The notes beneath the pieces were generated by a model, which made no database searches, was not told the DNA's origin, and saw nothing but the letters and a program-made list of their open reading frames with translations. DNA of 35,802 nt from an uncultured Alphaproteobacteria bacterium (GTDB taxonomy: Bacteria; Pseudomonadota; Alphaproteobacteria; UBA7887): NCBI GenBank assembly GCA_902562525.1, contig CACETT010000009.1:1-35802 (forward strand). The letters run 5' to 3'. Of the stretch, positions 9,072-16,649 are shown piece after piece. Both the position numbers and the translations under genes were made by a program. How positions within the stretch are numbered: position 1 is the stretch's first letter; every line of letters starts with the position of its first letter.

Positions 9072-9176
9072 TTGAAGTCTCCTATCGGGTGGGTAAACTA
9101 GTCCAGTCAGGGATTGCCTCGTGTCCGGTTTTGTGTCAAGCGTAGACTTCGGAAAAGATGCTTGTATCCTGGAAGC

Positions 9177-9204
9177 TTGCGCCAAATGGGGATTCCTCTA
9201 TAGT
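9177..9204 (+). promoter_or_regulatory. Candidate sigma-70-type promoter for the rpsF operon
   Basis: A TTGCGC hexamer at 9177-9182 and a TATAGT hexamer at 9199-9204 are separated by 16 bases, upstream of rpsF and pointing rightward. This would give a leader of roughly 80 bases before the rpsF ATG. It lies in the divergent fabD-rpsF region. Called by eye from consensus, not by a promoter model. Confidence 0.5.
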
Positions 9205-9242
9205 GCGCGCCCACGGACGGTGGAGAAAGAGGTCAGTCGGCC

Positions 9243-9265
9243 AAATCTGGGCCCCGGCCTGATTT
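9243..9265 (+). promoter_or_regulatory. Leader hairpin upstream of rpsF, possible S6:S18 autoregulatory site
   Basis: AAATC at 9243-9247 pairs with GATTT at 9261-9265, and after one T-T mismatch GG (9249-9250) pairs with CC (9258-9259), enclosing a GC-rich loop that contains CCG. Known rpsF leaders in several bacteria carry an S6:S18-binding hairpin with a conserved CCG, used for operon feedback. The stem here is short and the assignment is inference. A competing pairing with GGCC at 9239-9242 is also possible. Confidence 0.3.
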
Positions 9266-9292
9266 ACGGTTAACATTAAGGGGAACTGGAGC

Positions 9293-9766
9293 ATGACGCT
9301 CTATGAGACTGTTTTTATTGCTCGCCAAGATATCCCGGCTCAGGAGGCTGAGGAGCTTGCCGATAAGTTTAGTAGTATTGTTGCCGATAATGGCGGTACG
9401 GTTGATCGACATGAGTATTGGGGCCTCAGGAATTTGGCCTATCGGATCAAGAAGAACCGTAAGGGCCACTATACGATGCTTCATATTGATGCACCTCCGC
9501 AAGCCATTGCGGAGATGGAGCGAAACATGCGGATTGATGAGGATATTTTGCGATATCTCACAATCAGGTCTGATGCTCTCGAGGAAGGGCCTTCGGTGAT
9601 GATGCAAAGTCGCGCTCCTCGCGATGAGCGGCCCCCAAGGGAGCATAAGGAAAAAATAACCCAATCTGTTCAAAAACCAGCTGTCCCCAAGGAGACCCCT
9701 GTTGAAAGTGTCGGGGAGACCGGCACATCTGCGGCAGCAGAGATGGGTGAGGAGACGGCTCAATGA
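9293..9766 (+). CDS. rpsF: 30S ribosomal protein S6
   Basis: S6 binds the central domain of 16S rRNA as a heterodimer with S18. The 157-residue product begins with the family-typical [13 protein letters not shown], and the conserved core with [19 protein letters not shown] covers about residues 1-95. A low-complexity, charged C-terminal extension (about 96-157, rich in Pro, Glu, Lys) follows, as is common in alphaproteobacteria. The ATG is preceded by AAGGGGAACTGGAG. It overlaps rpsR by four bases (ATGA), consistent with coupled production of the S6:S18 pair. Confidence 0.98.
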   Translation: MTLYETVFIARQDIPAQEAEELADKFSSIVADNGGTVDRHEYWGLRNLAYRIKKNRKGHYTMLHIDAPPQAIAEMERNMRIDEDILRYLTIRSDALEEGPSVMMQSRAPRDERPPREHKEKITQSVQKPAVPKETPVESVGETGTSAAAEMGEETAQ

Positions 9767-10026
9767 ATGCGGAATACGGGTCCGGTAGGAGCCAGGGGCA
9801 ACAGAAGCGGCCTTTCTTTAGGCGACAGAAATCTTGTCCTTTGAGTGGAGACAATGCTCCCAGAATTGATTATAAGGATGTAAAGTTACTACAGAGGTTT
9901 ATATCCGAACGAGGCAAAATTGTGCCAAGCCGTATAACTGCTGTTTCGGCAAAGAAGCAGCGGGAATTAGCGCGAGCTATTAAACGGGCGCGGTTCCTTG
10001 CCCTAGTGTCGTATGTAGTGAAATAG
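9763..10026 (+). CDS. rpsR: 30S ribosomal protein S18
   Basis: S18 partners S6 on the 30S platform. The 87-residue basic protein contains the conserved [10 protein letters not shown] and the [24 protein letters not shown] region (residues about 36-59), then the [18 protein letters not shown] helix. It starts inside the rpsF stop (ATGA overlap). The N-terminal extension (about 17 residues before the conserved core) is a little longer than in E. coli. Placement rpsF-rpsR-DUF2232-rplI is the normal alphaproteobacterial order. Confidence 0.98.
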   Translation: MNAEYGSGRSQGQQKRPFFRRQKSCPLSGDNAPRIDYKDVKLLQRFISERGKIVPSRITAVSAKKQRELARAIKRARFLALVSYVVK

Positions 10027-10060
10027 TTGGCAGGATAATTGCAAAAAAGGTGTCTTTAGG

Positions 10061-10978
10061 ATGCCCGTTAAACAAGCTTTGTGGCTTGGTGTGGGTGGTT
10101 TAATAACTGCAGCTCTCTACTTGTCAGTGCTTGCAGGGCCGGCTTTTTTTCTGCTGCAGTACCTGACCCAGCTGCCATTGTTGTGCGTGGGGCTGGCGTT
10201 TGGGCTTTCCTCATTGTTCGCTACTTCATTAATTTCCATTCTTTTTACGGTGGTTGCTGATCCAGGTCTGACAATAGTATTTGTGCTTGGTTATATCGGG
10301 CCGGTATTATTTATTGTTCACAGGGTTTCTTTGCGTCGGAAGTTGGCAACAGGGGAAGAGGAGTGGTACCCGGCGGGCCGGATTCTGGCGGGGCTAACGA
10401 CTTATGTGCTGATAGTATTTGTTTTTGCTCTGGCTTGGTTTTCTGGACGGGAAGGCGGATTAGCAGGGCTTATTGAAGCATCTTTAGTGGAGGTTTTGGG
10501 GGCTATGGGGCATAATGTGCCTCACATTTCTGAAGACACATTGAGAGCCTACTTATTTGTTGTGCCAGGGCTTTTAGGAATGTCTTGGTTAATTATGGTG
10601 GTGGTCAATGGTGCCCTGGCACAGGGCCTAATGGCCGGGTTTCAAGGAATTCGTCGGCCCAGACTGGCTCTTGCAGATATGAGTTTGCCTAATTGGCTGG
10701 CTTGTTTGCTGGTTCCTGCGATGGTAATGGTAACGATCGGCAACAGTGGCCTAGTTTTTTTTGGTGGCGCAGCGACATTAGTTTTGCTTACTCCCTTTTT
10801 GTTCCAGGGTTTGGGGGTAGTGCACCGTTGGGTCGGAAGAACTAAAATCCCGGGCCTGCTGCTGACAGGGTTTTATTTGGCTATGCTATTGTTTCAGTGG
10901 CCTATTTTGTTAACCATTGGTATTGGATTGGTTGACCAATGGTTGGATTTTAGAGGACTGCGAGCCGGGTCGAGGTGA
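10061..10978 (+). CDS. DUF2232-type polytopic membrane protein
   Basis: A 305-residue, strongly hydrophobic protein with about eight likely membrane segments (for example around residues 8-30, 38-62, 65-85, 108-128, 165-185, 218-235, 240-258 and 270-290). There is no signal peptide cleavage site and no recognisable catalytic motif. A membrane protein of this size between rpsR and rplI is characteristic of alphaproteobacteria and matches the DUF2232 family as I remember it; its function is not established. It begins 34 bases after rpsR and ends 33 before rplI, so it is almost certainly part of the ribosomal-protein transcript. Assignment rests on topology plus position rather than on a sequence motif. 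Confidence 0.8.
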   Translation: MPVKQALWLGVGGLITAALYLSVLAGPAFFLLQYLTQLPLLCVGLAFGLSSLFATSLISILFTVVADPGLTIVFVLGYIGPVLFIVHRVSLRRKLATGEEEWYPAGRILAGLTTYVLIVFVFALAWFSGREGGLAGLIEASLVEVLGAMGHNVPHISEDTLRAYLFVVPGLLGMSWLIMVVVNGALAQGLMAGFQGIRRPRLALADMSLPNWLACLLVPAMVMVTIGNSGLVFFGGAATLVLLTPFLFQGLGVVHRWVGRTKIPGLLLTGFYLAMLLFQWPILLTIGIGLVDQWLDFRGLRAGSR

Positions 10979-11011
10979 GCTTGTCTGGTACACAGGTGAA
11001 GAGGTTTAGAT

Positions 11012-11620
11012 ATGGACGTTATATTGTTAGAACGGATTGAAAGGTTAGGCCAGCTTGGCGATGTTGTTCGGGTTAAGGACGGGTTTGCCCGTAACCATCT
11101 ACTTCCCCAGAGGAGAGCTGTTCGGGCAACCAAGGAGGCCAGAGACAGTTTTGAAGCCCAAAGGGCAGCCTTAGAGAAGGAAAACGCAACGCGACGCGAG
11201 AATGCTTCGGTGGAGGCAGTAAGGATGAAGGGCACAGAGGTTATAATAGTGCAGCAGGCTGGGGATAGTGGTCAACTCTATGGGGCAGTTCGCGCGCGGG
11301 ATGTTGCGATTGCTCTTACGGCGGCCGGTTTCCCGATCGACCGGAAACAAGTTGTTCTGAAATCAGTTGTTAAATCATTAGGTGTTCACACAGTTGACGT
11401 CCGCCTTCACGCGGAAGAGAAAGTAGAGATTTCAGTGAATGTCGCTCGATCTGAGGAGGAGGCCAAGCTTCAGGCGTCGGGGGTTGATGTTACCGGTGAT
11501 CGAGTTGAAGCTCAGCCGGAGGTAGAGGCTCTATTTGAACAGGTTCCAGAGGATCCAGAGCTTGGAACTGAGCAAGAGCTGAGCGAGGAGAACGAGGTGG
11601 AGAACCGCGCAGAAGACTAA
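11012..11620 (+). CDS. rplI: 50S ribosomal protein L9
   Basis: L9 binds 23S rRNA near the L1 stalk and influences reading-frame fidelity. The N-terminal domain has the signature MDVILLERIERLGQLGDVVRVKDGFARNHLLP-type sequence (residues 1-33); a long charged connecting helix (about 38-80) and a C-terminal domain (about 80-150) follow. Residues after about 150 form a very acidic tail rich in Glu, a frequent alphaproteobacterial extension. Total 202 residues versus about 149 in E. coli, the difference being mostly that tail. RBS GAGGTTTAG lies just upstream of the ATG. Confidence 0.98.
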   Translation: MDVILLERIERLGQLGDVVRVKDGFARNHLLPQRRAVRATKEARDSFEAQRAALEKENATRRENASVEAVRMKGTEVIIVQQAGDSGQLYGAVRARDVAIALTAAGFPIDRKQVVLKSVVKSLGVHTVDVRLHAEEKVEISVNVARSEEEAKLQASGVDVTGDRVEAQPEVEALFEQVPEDPELGTEQELSEENEVENRAED

Positions 11621-11666
11621 GGTGATTGGAAACGGTTTGGCAGATAAGTCTTGAGGGTGACTATAA

Positions 11667-12878
11667 TTGCTGCTTTCTTCAACTATACACCACATTATTG
11701 TGAGTGGCCGATTAGATATCGTAGATGCGGCCGGGAAGTGTACTACATTTGGCTCTGGTGCTAGCCCAAATTTCGTGGTCCGTTTGCATAGTCGGCGTGC
11801 CTCTCTCTGTATAGCCACCAACCCTCAACTGGCAATTGGTGAATCCTATATGACTGGTGATCTCACACTTGAAGGTGGGTCATTGTACGATTTTCTTTTC
11901 TTTATGGCGGAAAATTTTTCCAAATCTGGACCATCAAAATTAATGAAGCTAAGAGAAATGGCCGGCTTTCTGCTTCGCCGGTTCATGCAAAGGAATGTGG
12001 CTTGGAGGTCGCGATCAAATGTAGCCCGGCATTATGATCTAACGGAAGAGCTTTACGGTCTTTTTTTGGATGAAGACAAACAGTATTCATGCGCTTATTT
12101 CGTTGAGAACACTGATAGTTTAGAGAGGGCTCAAGAGCAAAAAAAGCGACATGTTGCGGCTAAGCTTTGTCTGAGACCTAACTTAAGTGTATTGGACATA
12201 GGGTCGGGTTGGGGCGGCTTGGCACTATACTTGGCAAGGGAAGCGGGTGTCACCGTGAAAGGGCTCACCCTATCTAAAGAACAGCTAAAGGTGGCCGTCT
12301 CTCGTGCTTCGACAATGGGCATGTCGAGGAAAGTGCAATTTTCCCTGAAAGACTATAGAGACGAGATGGGGGAATATGACCGGATTGTCTCGGTCGGTAT
12401 GTTCGAGCATGTAGGGGTGCCTTTCTTCGGTTCTTACTTCCAGACATTAAGTGATCGTTTGGCACCGAAGGGCGTGGCCCTTGTCCACACCATCGGCCGC
12501 ACGACAGGACCTGGGGTGACTAATCCCTTTATCCGAAAGTATATTTTCCCTGGTGGCTATATCCCCGCTATGTCGGAAGTGCTCCCGGCAATTGAGCAAG
12601 CTGGGCTGCTTGTGACTGATATAGAAGTCCTACGACTGCACTACGCGAAAACACTGCGGGTTTGGCGCGAGCGATTCCGTCACAATTGGGCTAAGGCGTC
12701 AAACCTTTATAGCGAAGAATTTTGCCGTATGTGGGAATTTTATTTGGCGGCTAGTGAGGTTGCTTTTCGTGCACAGGGTCTCGTGGTTTGGCAGATTCAA
12801 ATCGCTAAAAATCAGGCCTCTGTTCCGCTTACCCGTGACTATATCACAGACTATGATCGTCGCATTGATAATCACTAA
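11667..12878 (+). CDS. cfa: Cyclopropane-fatty-acyl-phospholipid synthase family methyltransferase
   Basis: Proteins of this family transfer a methylene or methyl from SAM to unsaturated acyl chains of membrane phospholipids. The 403-residue protein has an N-terminal lipid-binding-type domain (about 1-110), then a class I SAM-binding fold with LDIGSGWGGLALYLA (about 175-189), the SVGMFEHVG active-site loop, and KYIFPGGYIP. E. coli CFA synthase has an active-site Cys in LNACAGAFR; here the aligned position is Ser363 (LAASEVAFR), so it may be a related methyltransferase rather than a strict cyclopropane synthase. The TTG start is fixed by an in-frame stop immediately upstream, with GAGGGTGA ahead of it. 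It follows rplI by 46 bases, an unusual partner for a ribosomal operon. Confidence 0.88.
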   Translation: MLLSSTIHHIIVSGRLDIVDAAGKCTTFGSGASPNFVVRLHSRRASLCIATNPQLAIGESYMTGDLTLEGGSLYDFLFFMAENFSKSGPSKLMKLREMAGFLLRRFMQRNVAWRSRSNVARHYDLTEELYGLFLDEDKQYSCAYFVENTDSLERAQEQKKRHVAAKLCLRPNLSVLDIGSGWGGLALYLAREAGVTVKGLTLSKEQLKVAVSRASTMGMSRKVQFSLKDYRDEMGEYDRIVSVGMFEHVGVPFFGSYFQTLSDRLAPKGVALVHTIGRTTGPGVTNPFIRKYIFPGGYIPAMSEVLPAIEQAGLLVTDIEVLRLHYAKTLRVWRERFRHNWAKASNLYSEEFCRMWEFYLAASEVAFRAQGLVVWQIQIAKNQASVPLTRDYITDYDRRIDNH

Positions 12879-13004
12879 GTAGCCGTCCATAGGGGGTAGA
12901 CCGGGAATAGTCAGCAGGCTCTGATTTAGCTGAGGGTTATGGCTTGGTAGATATTGACTTCAAGCCCTGCAGGAACGAGCCTTAGTTATCCCCGCTTTTC
13001 TTTA

Positions 13005-13013
13005 TCATCCACA
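13005..13013 (+). promoter_or_regulatory. DnaA-box-like nonamer upstream of dnaB
   Basis: TCATCCACA matches the DnaA-box consensus TTATNCACA at eight of nine positions, and a weaker TTATCCCCG lies at 12986-12994. The better site falls where the -35 element of the dnaB promoter candidate would be. A single near-match can be chance; treat as weak. Confidence 0.25.
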
Positions 13014-13027
13014 GGGCTAGAGCCTTC

Positions 13028-13033
13028 TATAAT
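13028..13033 (+). promoter_or_regulatory. -10 element of a candidate dnaB promoter
   Basis: A perfect TATAAT lies 26 bases before the dnaB ATG, giving a short leader of about 20 bases. No good -35 hexamer stands at 16-18 bases upstream, so the promoter would be weak alone or activator-dependent. Found in the 181-base gap between cfa and dnaB, which otherwise shows nothing clear. Confidence 0.4.
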
Positions 13034-13059
13034 TGTCTTCTTCGAGTTAGACTTCCGCC

Positions 13060-14559
13060 ATGGACACGGTACGAACCATAACGCCCAAATCAAATTCTGG
13101 CGCCGACGCGCCGACTGAGACTATTCTGCCTCAAAATATTGATGCGGAGCAGGCTCTCTTAGGGGCCCTGCTGATGGATAATGATGTATACGATAGGGTC
13201 TCAGACTTTTTGGAACCAGAGCATTTTTTCGTCCCGGTGCATGGGAGGTTATTTGAAGCTGCCCGTACTTTAATTGTGCGGGGACAGGTTGCTTCGGCAG
13301 TGACACTTAAGGCCTATTTCGCATCCGATGAAGCACTTGCTGATATTGGACGCGATGACTATTTGGAAAGATTGGTTTCAAGCGCTGTGAGCCTTGTTCA
13401 TTCGGGTGATTACGGGAAGGTCATTGCTGATTTGAGCTTGCGACGGGAGCTTATTCGGCTGGGAGAAGAAGTGGTAAGTCGAGGCTATGATCCTGCAGTT
13501 GATGAAAGTGCCTTAGATCAAATAGAGGTGGCAGAAGGCGAATTGTTTCGAATGGCAGAGTTTGGCAGGAGAGACGGCGGGTTTCAAACTTTTGCGCAAT
13601 CTCTGGATGGGGCGCTAAAGCTTGCTGAAACGGCGTATCGTCAGGATGGGCAACTCGCTGGGATTGCTACTAGCTTTGTTGATTTGGATAATCTGCTTGG
13701 GGGGTTGCACAAGTCGGATCTAATTGTGTTGGCTGGCCGCCCGTCTATGGGAAAGACTGCTCTAGCCACCAATATAGCATTTAACGCCGCTCGGGCCTTG
13801 CTCGAGGGGACTGATAGTAGCGGTGCTGTTGGTTTTTTTTCTCTAGAAATGTCGGCAGAACAGTTGGCCATGCGAATTCTTGCTGACGAGGCGGGGATAA
13901 GATCTGACCACATTAGGCGAGGTAAAATAAAAGACGACGAGGAATTTGTTCGCCTGGTTAGAGCTGGGCAAAAATTGGGAGAGGCTCCTTTATTTATAGA
14001 TGATACCCCGGCTCTCTCTGTATCTCAATTGCGTACTCGGGCGCGACGTCTGAAGCGGACCGAAGGCCTTTCACTAATTGTAATTGACTACCTTCAATTG
14101 CTTAGGCCGGCTCGGCGTGCTGAGAATAGGGTGCAGGAAATTTCCCAGATCACTCAGGGTTTAAAGGCGTTGGCAAAAGAATTGGATTTGCCCGTTCTTG
14201 CTTTGTCACAGTTGAGTAGAGCTGTCGAGTTGAGAGAAGATAAGCGGCCTCAGTTAGCCGATCTGAGGGAGTCTGGGACTATCGAGCAAGATAGTGATGT
14301 TGTGATGTTTATTTATAGAGAGGAATACTACCTTGAGCGGAGCGAGCCCCAACAAGGTGCTGATGAAGGATCTGACAGGTTCAATGAGCGTTATAATCGG
14401 TGGCAGGAACGGTTTGAGAATGCTGCCGGCCTTGCTGATGTTATTATTGCTAAACAAAGGCACGGCCCCATAGGAAGGGTTGGGCTAAAATTTGATCCTG
14501 AAACCACACGGTTCCGCACATATGCAGCTAATACCCATCTTCCAGACCAGCAGGGCTGA
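13060..14559 (+). CDS. dnaB: Replicative DNA helicase DnaB
   Basis: DnaB is the hexameric 5'-3' helicase that unwinds DNA at the replication fork. The 499-residue protein has the N-terminal collar domain starting at LPQNIDAEQALLGALL (about 23-38) and a RecA-like C-terminal domain with Walker A GRPSMGKTALA (about 226-236), Walker B LIVIDYLQLL (about 337-346), and the DnaB-family SQLSRAVE and RADLRESGTIEQDAD-like region (here LADLRESGTIEQDSD). The ATG has no strong Shine-Dalgarno, so its exact start is less certain. No intein or insertion interrupts the ATPase domain, which is a frequent intein site. Confidence 0.98.
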   Translation: MDTVRTITPKSNSGADAPTETILPQNIDAEQALLGALLMDNDVYDRVSDFLEPEHFFVPVHGRLFEAARTLIVRGQVASAVTLKAYFASDEALADIGRDDYLERLVSSAVSLVHSGDYGKVIADLSLRRELIRLGEEVVSRGYDPAVDESALDQIEVAEGELFRMAEFGRRDGGFQTFAQSLDGALKLAETAYRQDGQLAGIATSFVDLDNLLGGLHKSDLIVLAGRPSMGKTALATNIAFNAARALLEGTDSSGAVGFFSLEMSAEQLAMRILADEAGIRSDHIRRGKIKDDEEFVRLVRAGQKLGEAPLFIDDTPALSVSQLRTRARRLKRTEGLSLIVIDYLQLLRPARRAENRVQEISQITQGLKALAKELDLPVLALSQLSRAVELREDKRPQLADLRESGTIEQDSDVVMFIYREEYYLERSEPQQGADEGSDRFNERYNRWQERFENAAGLADVIIAKQRHGPIGRVGLKFDPETTRFRTYAANTHLPDQQG

Positions 14560-14567
14560 GGCTGGCT

Positions 14568-15683
14568 TTGGAGGTGCCAACTGGGGAAATAGTCATAGAT
14601 CTTGGGGCTATTCGCAGTAATTTTAGGTGGTTGAAACGGCAGTTGGTATTAGGTTCAGAGCTGGCTGCCGTGGTTAAAGCTGACGCTTATGGACTAGGCG
14701 TGGAAAGGATTGTCCCTGTTCTGGCCGAGGAGGGTTGTCGTGTATTTTTTGTGACAACGGCCGAAGAGGCCCTAGTGGTGAGGCATGTATCCAAGCATTC
14801 TACCATTTACGTGTTGAACGGGATCACTGAATCCCAGGATTGGGAGCTTTATTCTAGGGATTATGGTATCCGGCCGGTTTTAAATAATTTAAATCAAGTT
14901 GACCAGTGGCTAGAAGTCCGAGGGGCTGGCGAATTGGCTGCAGGCATCCAACTAGATACGGGCATGACACGGTATGGTCTAACGGAAGCCCAACTCACGC
15001 CTCTTAAGAAGCGTCTTGAAGGAGGTGTTGTGCCTTCTCTCGTCATGAGCCATTTGGCTTGTGCTGAAGATGAGCTGCACTGGTTAAACAGTGTTCAGAT
15101 GAGACGGTTCAAGCACTTTGTAGATGTCCTGGATTTAGGGCAAAATTCTGGTTGCATTTTAAGCTTGGCGAATTCGTCAGGGATTTTTTTGGGTGAGGGT
15201 TACCATTTTGCATTGGTACGTGCTGGCGCTGCGCTCTACGGAATTAATCCGCAGCCGGAACAGATAAATAAGATGGCGGGTGTCTTGAACTTGCGGGCAA
15301 AGGTTGCCCAAGTGCGTTTCGTTGACAGCCCTACAACCGTTGGCTATGGTGCCACACATCAGATTAACGCGCGGACTCGTGTGGCTACAGTGCCGGTAGG
15401 TTATGCAGATGGTTTTTTGCGGGCTTTGGGGGGCAGGGCGAGCGCCTATATTGGCGATACCTGCGTTCCGGTAATAGGGCGCGTATCGATGGACGCAATA
15501 ACATTAGACATTTCCGGGGTGCCTGAGGCCGTCGATGTGGAGACGGAACCGGTGGAGCTAATTGGTCCACGGAGGCCCGTAGATGTAGTGGCGTCGGAAG
15601 CGGGAACCATTGCTTACGAGATTCTGGCTCGCATCAGTCACCGAATAAGGCGTGTATATATTGATGAGGTAGGCGGCGAATGA
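14568..15683 (+). CDS. alr: Alanine racemase
   Basis: Alanine racemase interconverts L- and D-alanine with PLP, supplying D-Ala for peptidoglycan. The 371-residue protein has the PLP-binding lysine (Lys37) in AVVKADAYGLG, the TIM-barrel body with the QLDTGMTRYGL segment, and the opposing catalytic tyrosine in PVGYADGF (about residue 278). The C-terminal domain has GRVSMDAITLD. The TTG start, with GAGG six bases upstream, is taken from the track; a GTG two codons further in is an alternative. It follows dnaB by 8 bases and its stop overlaps the start of the next small ORF. Confidence 0.96.
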   Translation: MEVPTGEIVIDLGAIRSNFRWLKRQLVLGSELAAVVKADAYGLGVERIVPVLAEEGCRVFFVTTAEEALVVRHVSKHSTIYVLNGITESQDWELYSRDYGIRPVLNNLNQVDQWLEVRGAGELAAGIQLDTGMTRYGLTEAQLTPLKKRLEGGVVPSLVMSHLACAEDELHWLNSVQMRRFKHFVDVLDLGQNSGCILSLANSSGIFLGEGYHFALVRAGAALYGINPQPEQINKMAGVLNLRAKVAQVRFVDSPTTVGYGATHQINARTRVATVPVGYADGFLRALGGRASAYIGDTCVPVIGRVSMDAITLDISGVPEAVDVETEPVELIGPRRPVDVVASEAGTIAYEILARISHRIRRVYIDEVGGE

Positions 15684-15904
15684 ATAGTGTCGATGCTGTC
15701 GATCATTTGTTAGTGATCGTTCGGACGACAGTAGGGAGGGGCTTTTTGTTTCCTCTTAATGGACTAACCCATGGTGCGTTGCTGCAGGCACATTTCCTTG
15801 ACTGTTTTAGGCTGGTCTCTGAACGTGGGGTTGTGTTCCCTAAAGGCCTAGGGGGCCTTAATGGGTTCGTGGGTGGACCAACAATTTTGCGTTGTTACTG
15901 TTAG
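15680..15904 (+). CDS. Unrecognised 74-codon ORF, doubtful
   Basis: I do not recognise this 74-residue product. Its ATG overlaps the alr stop in an ATGA arrangement, which argues for translation, and the frame runs the length of the alr-cvpA gap. The predicted protein has no signal peptide, no clear membrane segment and no motif; it is rich in Gly, Leu and Phe, with one Cys in the middle and one at the C-terminus. In many alphaproteobacteria radA lies between alr and cvpA, but nothing here resembles the RadA zinc finger or ATPase. It could be a lineage-specific peptide, a degenerate remnant, or a non-coding spacer that happens to be open. A short hairpin, AAGGCC/GGCCTT at 15843-15859, lies inside it. 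Confidence 0.3.
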   Translation: MNSVDAVDHLLVIVRTTVGRGFLFPLNGLTHGALLQAHFLDCFRLVSERGVVFPKGLGGLNGFVGGPTILRCYC

Positions 15905-15917
15905 TTGGGGAAGTTGA

Positions 15918-16649
15918 ATGAGTGAGTCCTCGGGATTTTCCTGGCTAGTGTCCAACCTTCCTGATTTGTTGGTGATAGCTACGGTAGTTCTTTCGTCAAT
16001 TTTCGCTTTTTATCGAGGTTTTGTGAGGGAAGCCTTGGCTATAGCGGGGTGGGTTGGCGCAGCATTTGTAACGCTACATTTTTTTCCATTGGGGCAAAAA
16101 TACGCTAGAGGCTTGGTGGAAACAGAATGGTTGGCAGATTTGGTGACGGCGGCAACAATATTTATCGGGACATTGGCAGTAGTGTGGCTCGGAATCCATG
16201 TTGTAGTTTCCCGTGTCCGCCGAAGTCCCCTGAGTAGCCTGGATCGTTCACTAGGTTTTCTCTTTGGCGCTATAAGAGGCGTTCTGGTGATATTGGTTTT
16301 GTATATTGTAGCGACCCGAGCGGCTTGGCGAGAAGAAGATTCGACTCCGGCGTGGGTGCTTGATGCACATACCTTTGATATGGTTGATGATGGGGCTGGC
16401 ATGATTATACGGTTTATTCCTGAAGACATTCTTAATATTCCGGCGATTGGCCTCAGAGAGGTTCAGGATCAAGCGGAAGAACTAAAAGAAACTAAAGAAA
16501 AATTAGAGGAAATGAAGCGGTTTGCTGAGCCCACTGTAGCCTTGCCTGACGCGGAAGAAGAACCCCCGGCATACAATCGTCAGGAAACAGACGATATGGA
16601 TAGGCTAATTGATAATTTACAAGATGGTTCCTTGAGGGAGCCAAACTAG
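15918..16649 (+). CDS. cvpA: CvpA family membrane protein
   Basis: CvpA proteins are small polytopic inner-membrane proteins linked to colicin V production and to envelope stress tolerance; they usually sit beside purF, as here. The 243-residue product has four likely membrane segments (about 17-35, 40-60, 80-103, 122-140), the AFYRGFVREALAIAGW motif typical of the family, and a charged, coiled-coil-prone C-terminal tail with repeated EELKETKEKLEEMK character (about 185-205). Its stop overlaps the purF GTG by one base, so the two are translationally linked. Molecular function is not settled. Confidence 0.92.
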   Translation: MSESSGFSWLVSNLPDLLVIATVVLSSIFAFYRGFVREALAIAGWVGAAFVTLHFFPLGQKYARGLVETEWLADLVTAATIFIGTLAVVWLGIHVVVSRVRRSPLSSLDRSLGFLFGAIRGVLVILVLYIVATRAAWREEDSTPAWVLDAHTFDMVDDGAGMIIRFIPEDILNIPAIGLREVQDQAEELKETKEKLEEMKRFAEPTVALPDAEEEPPAYNRQETDDMDRLIDNLQDGSLREPN

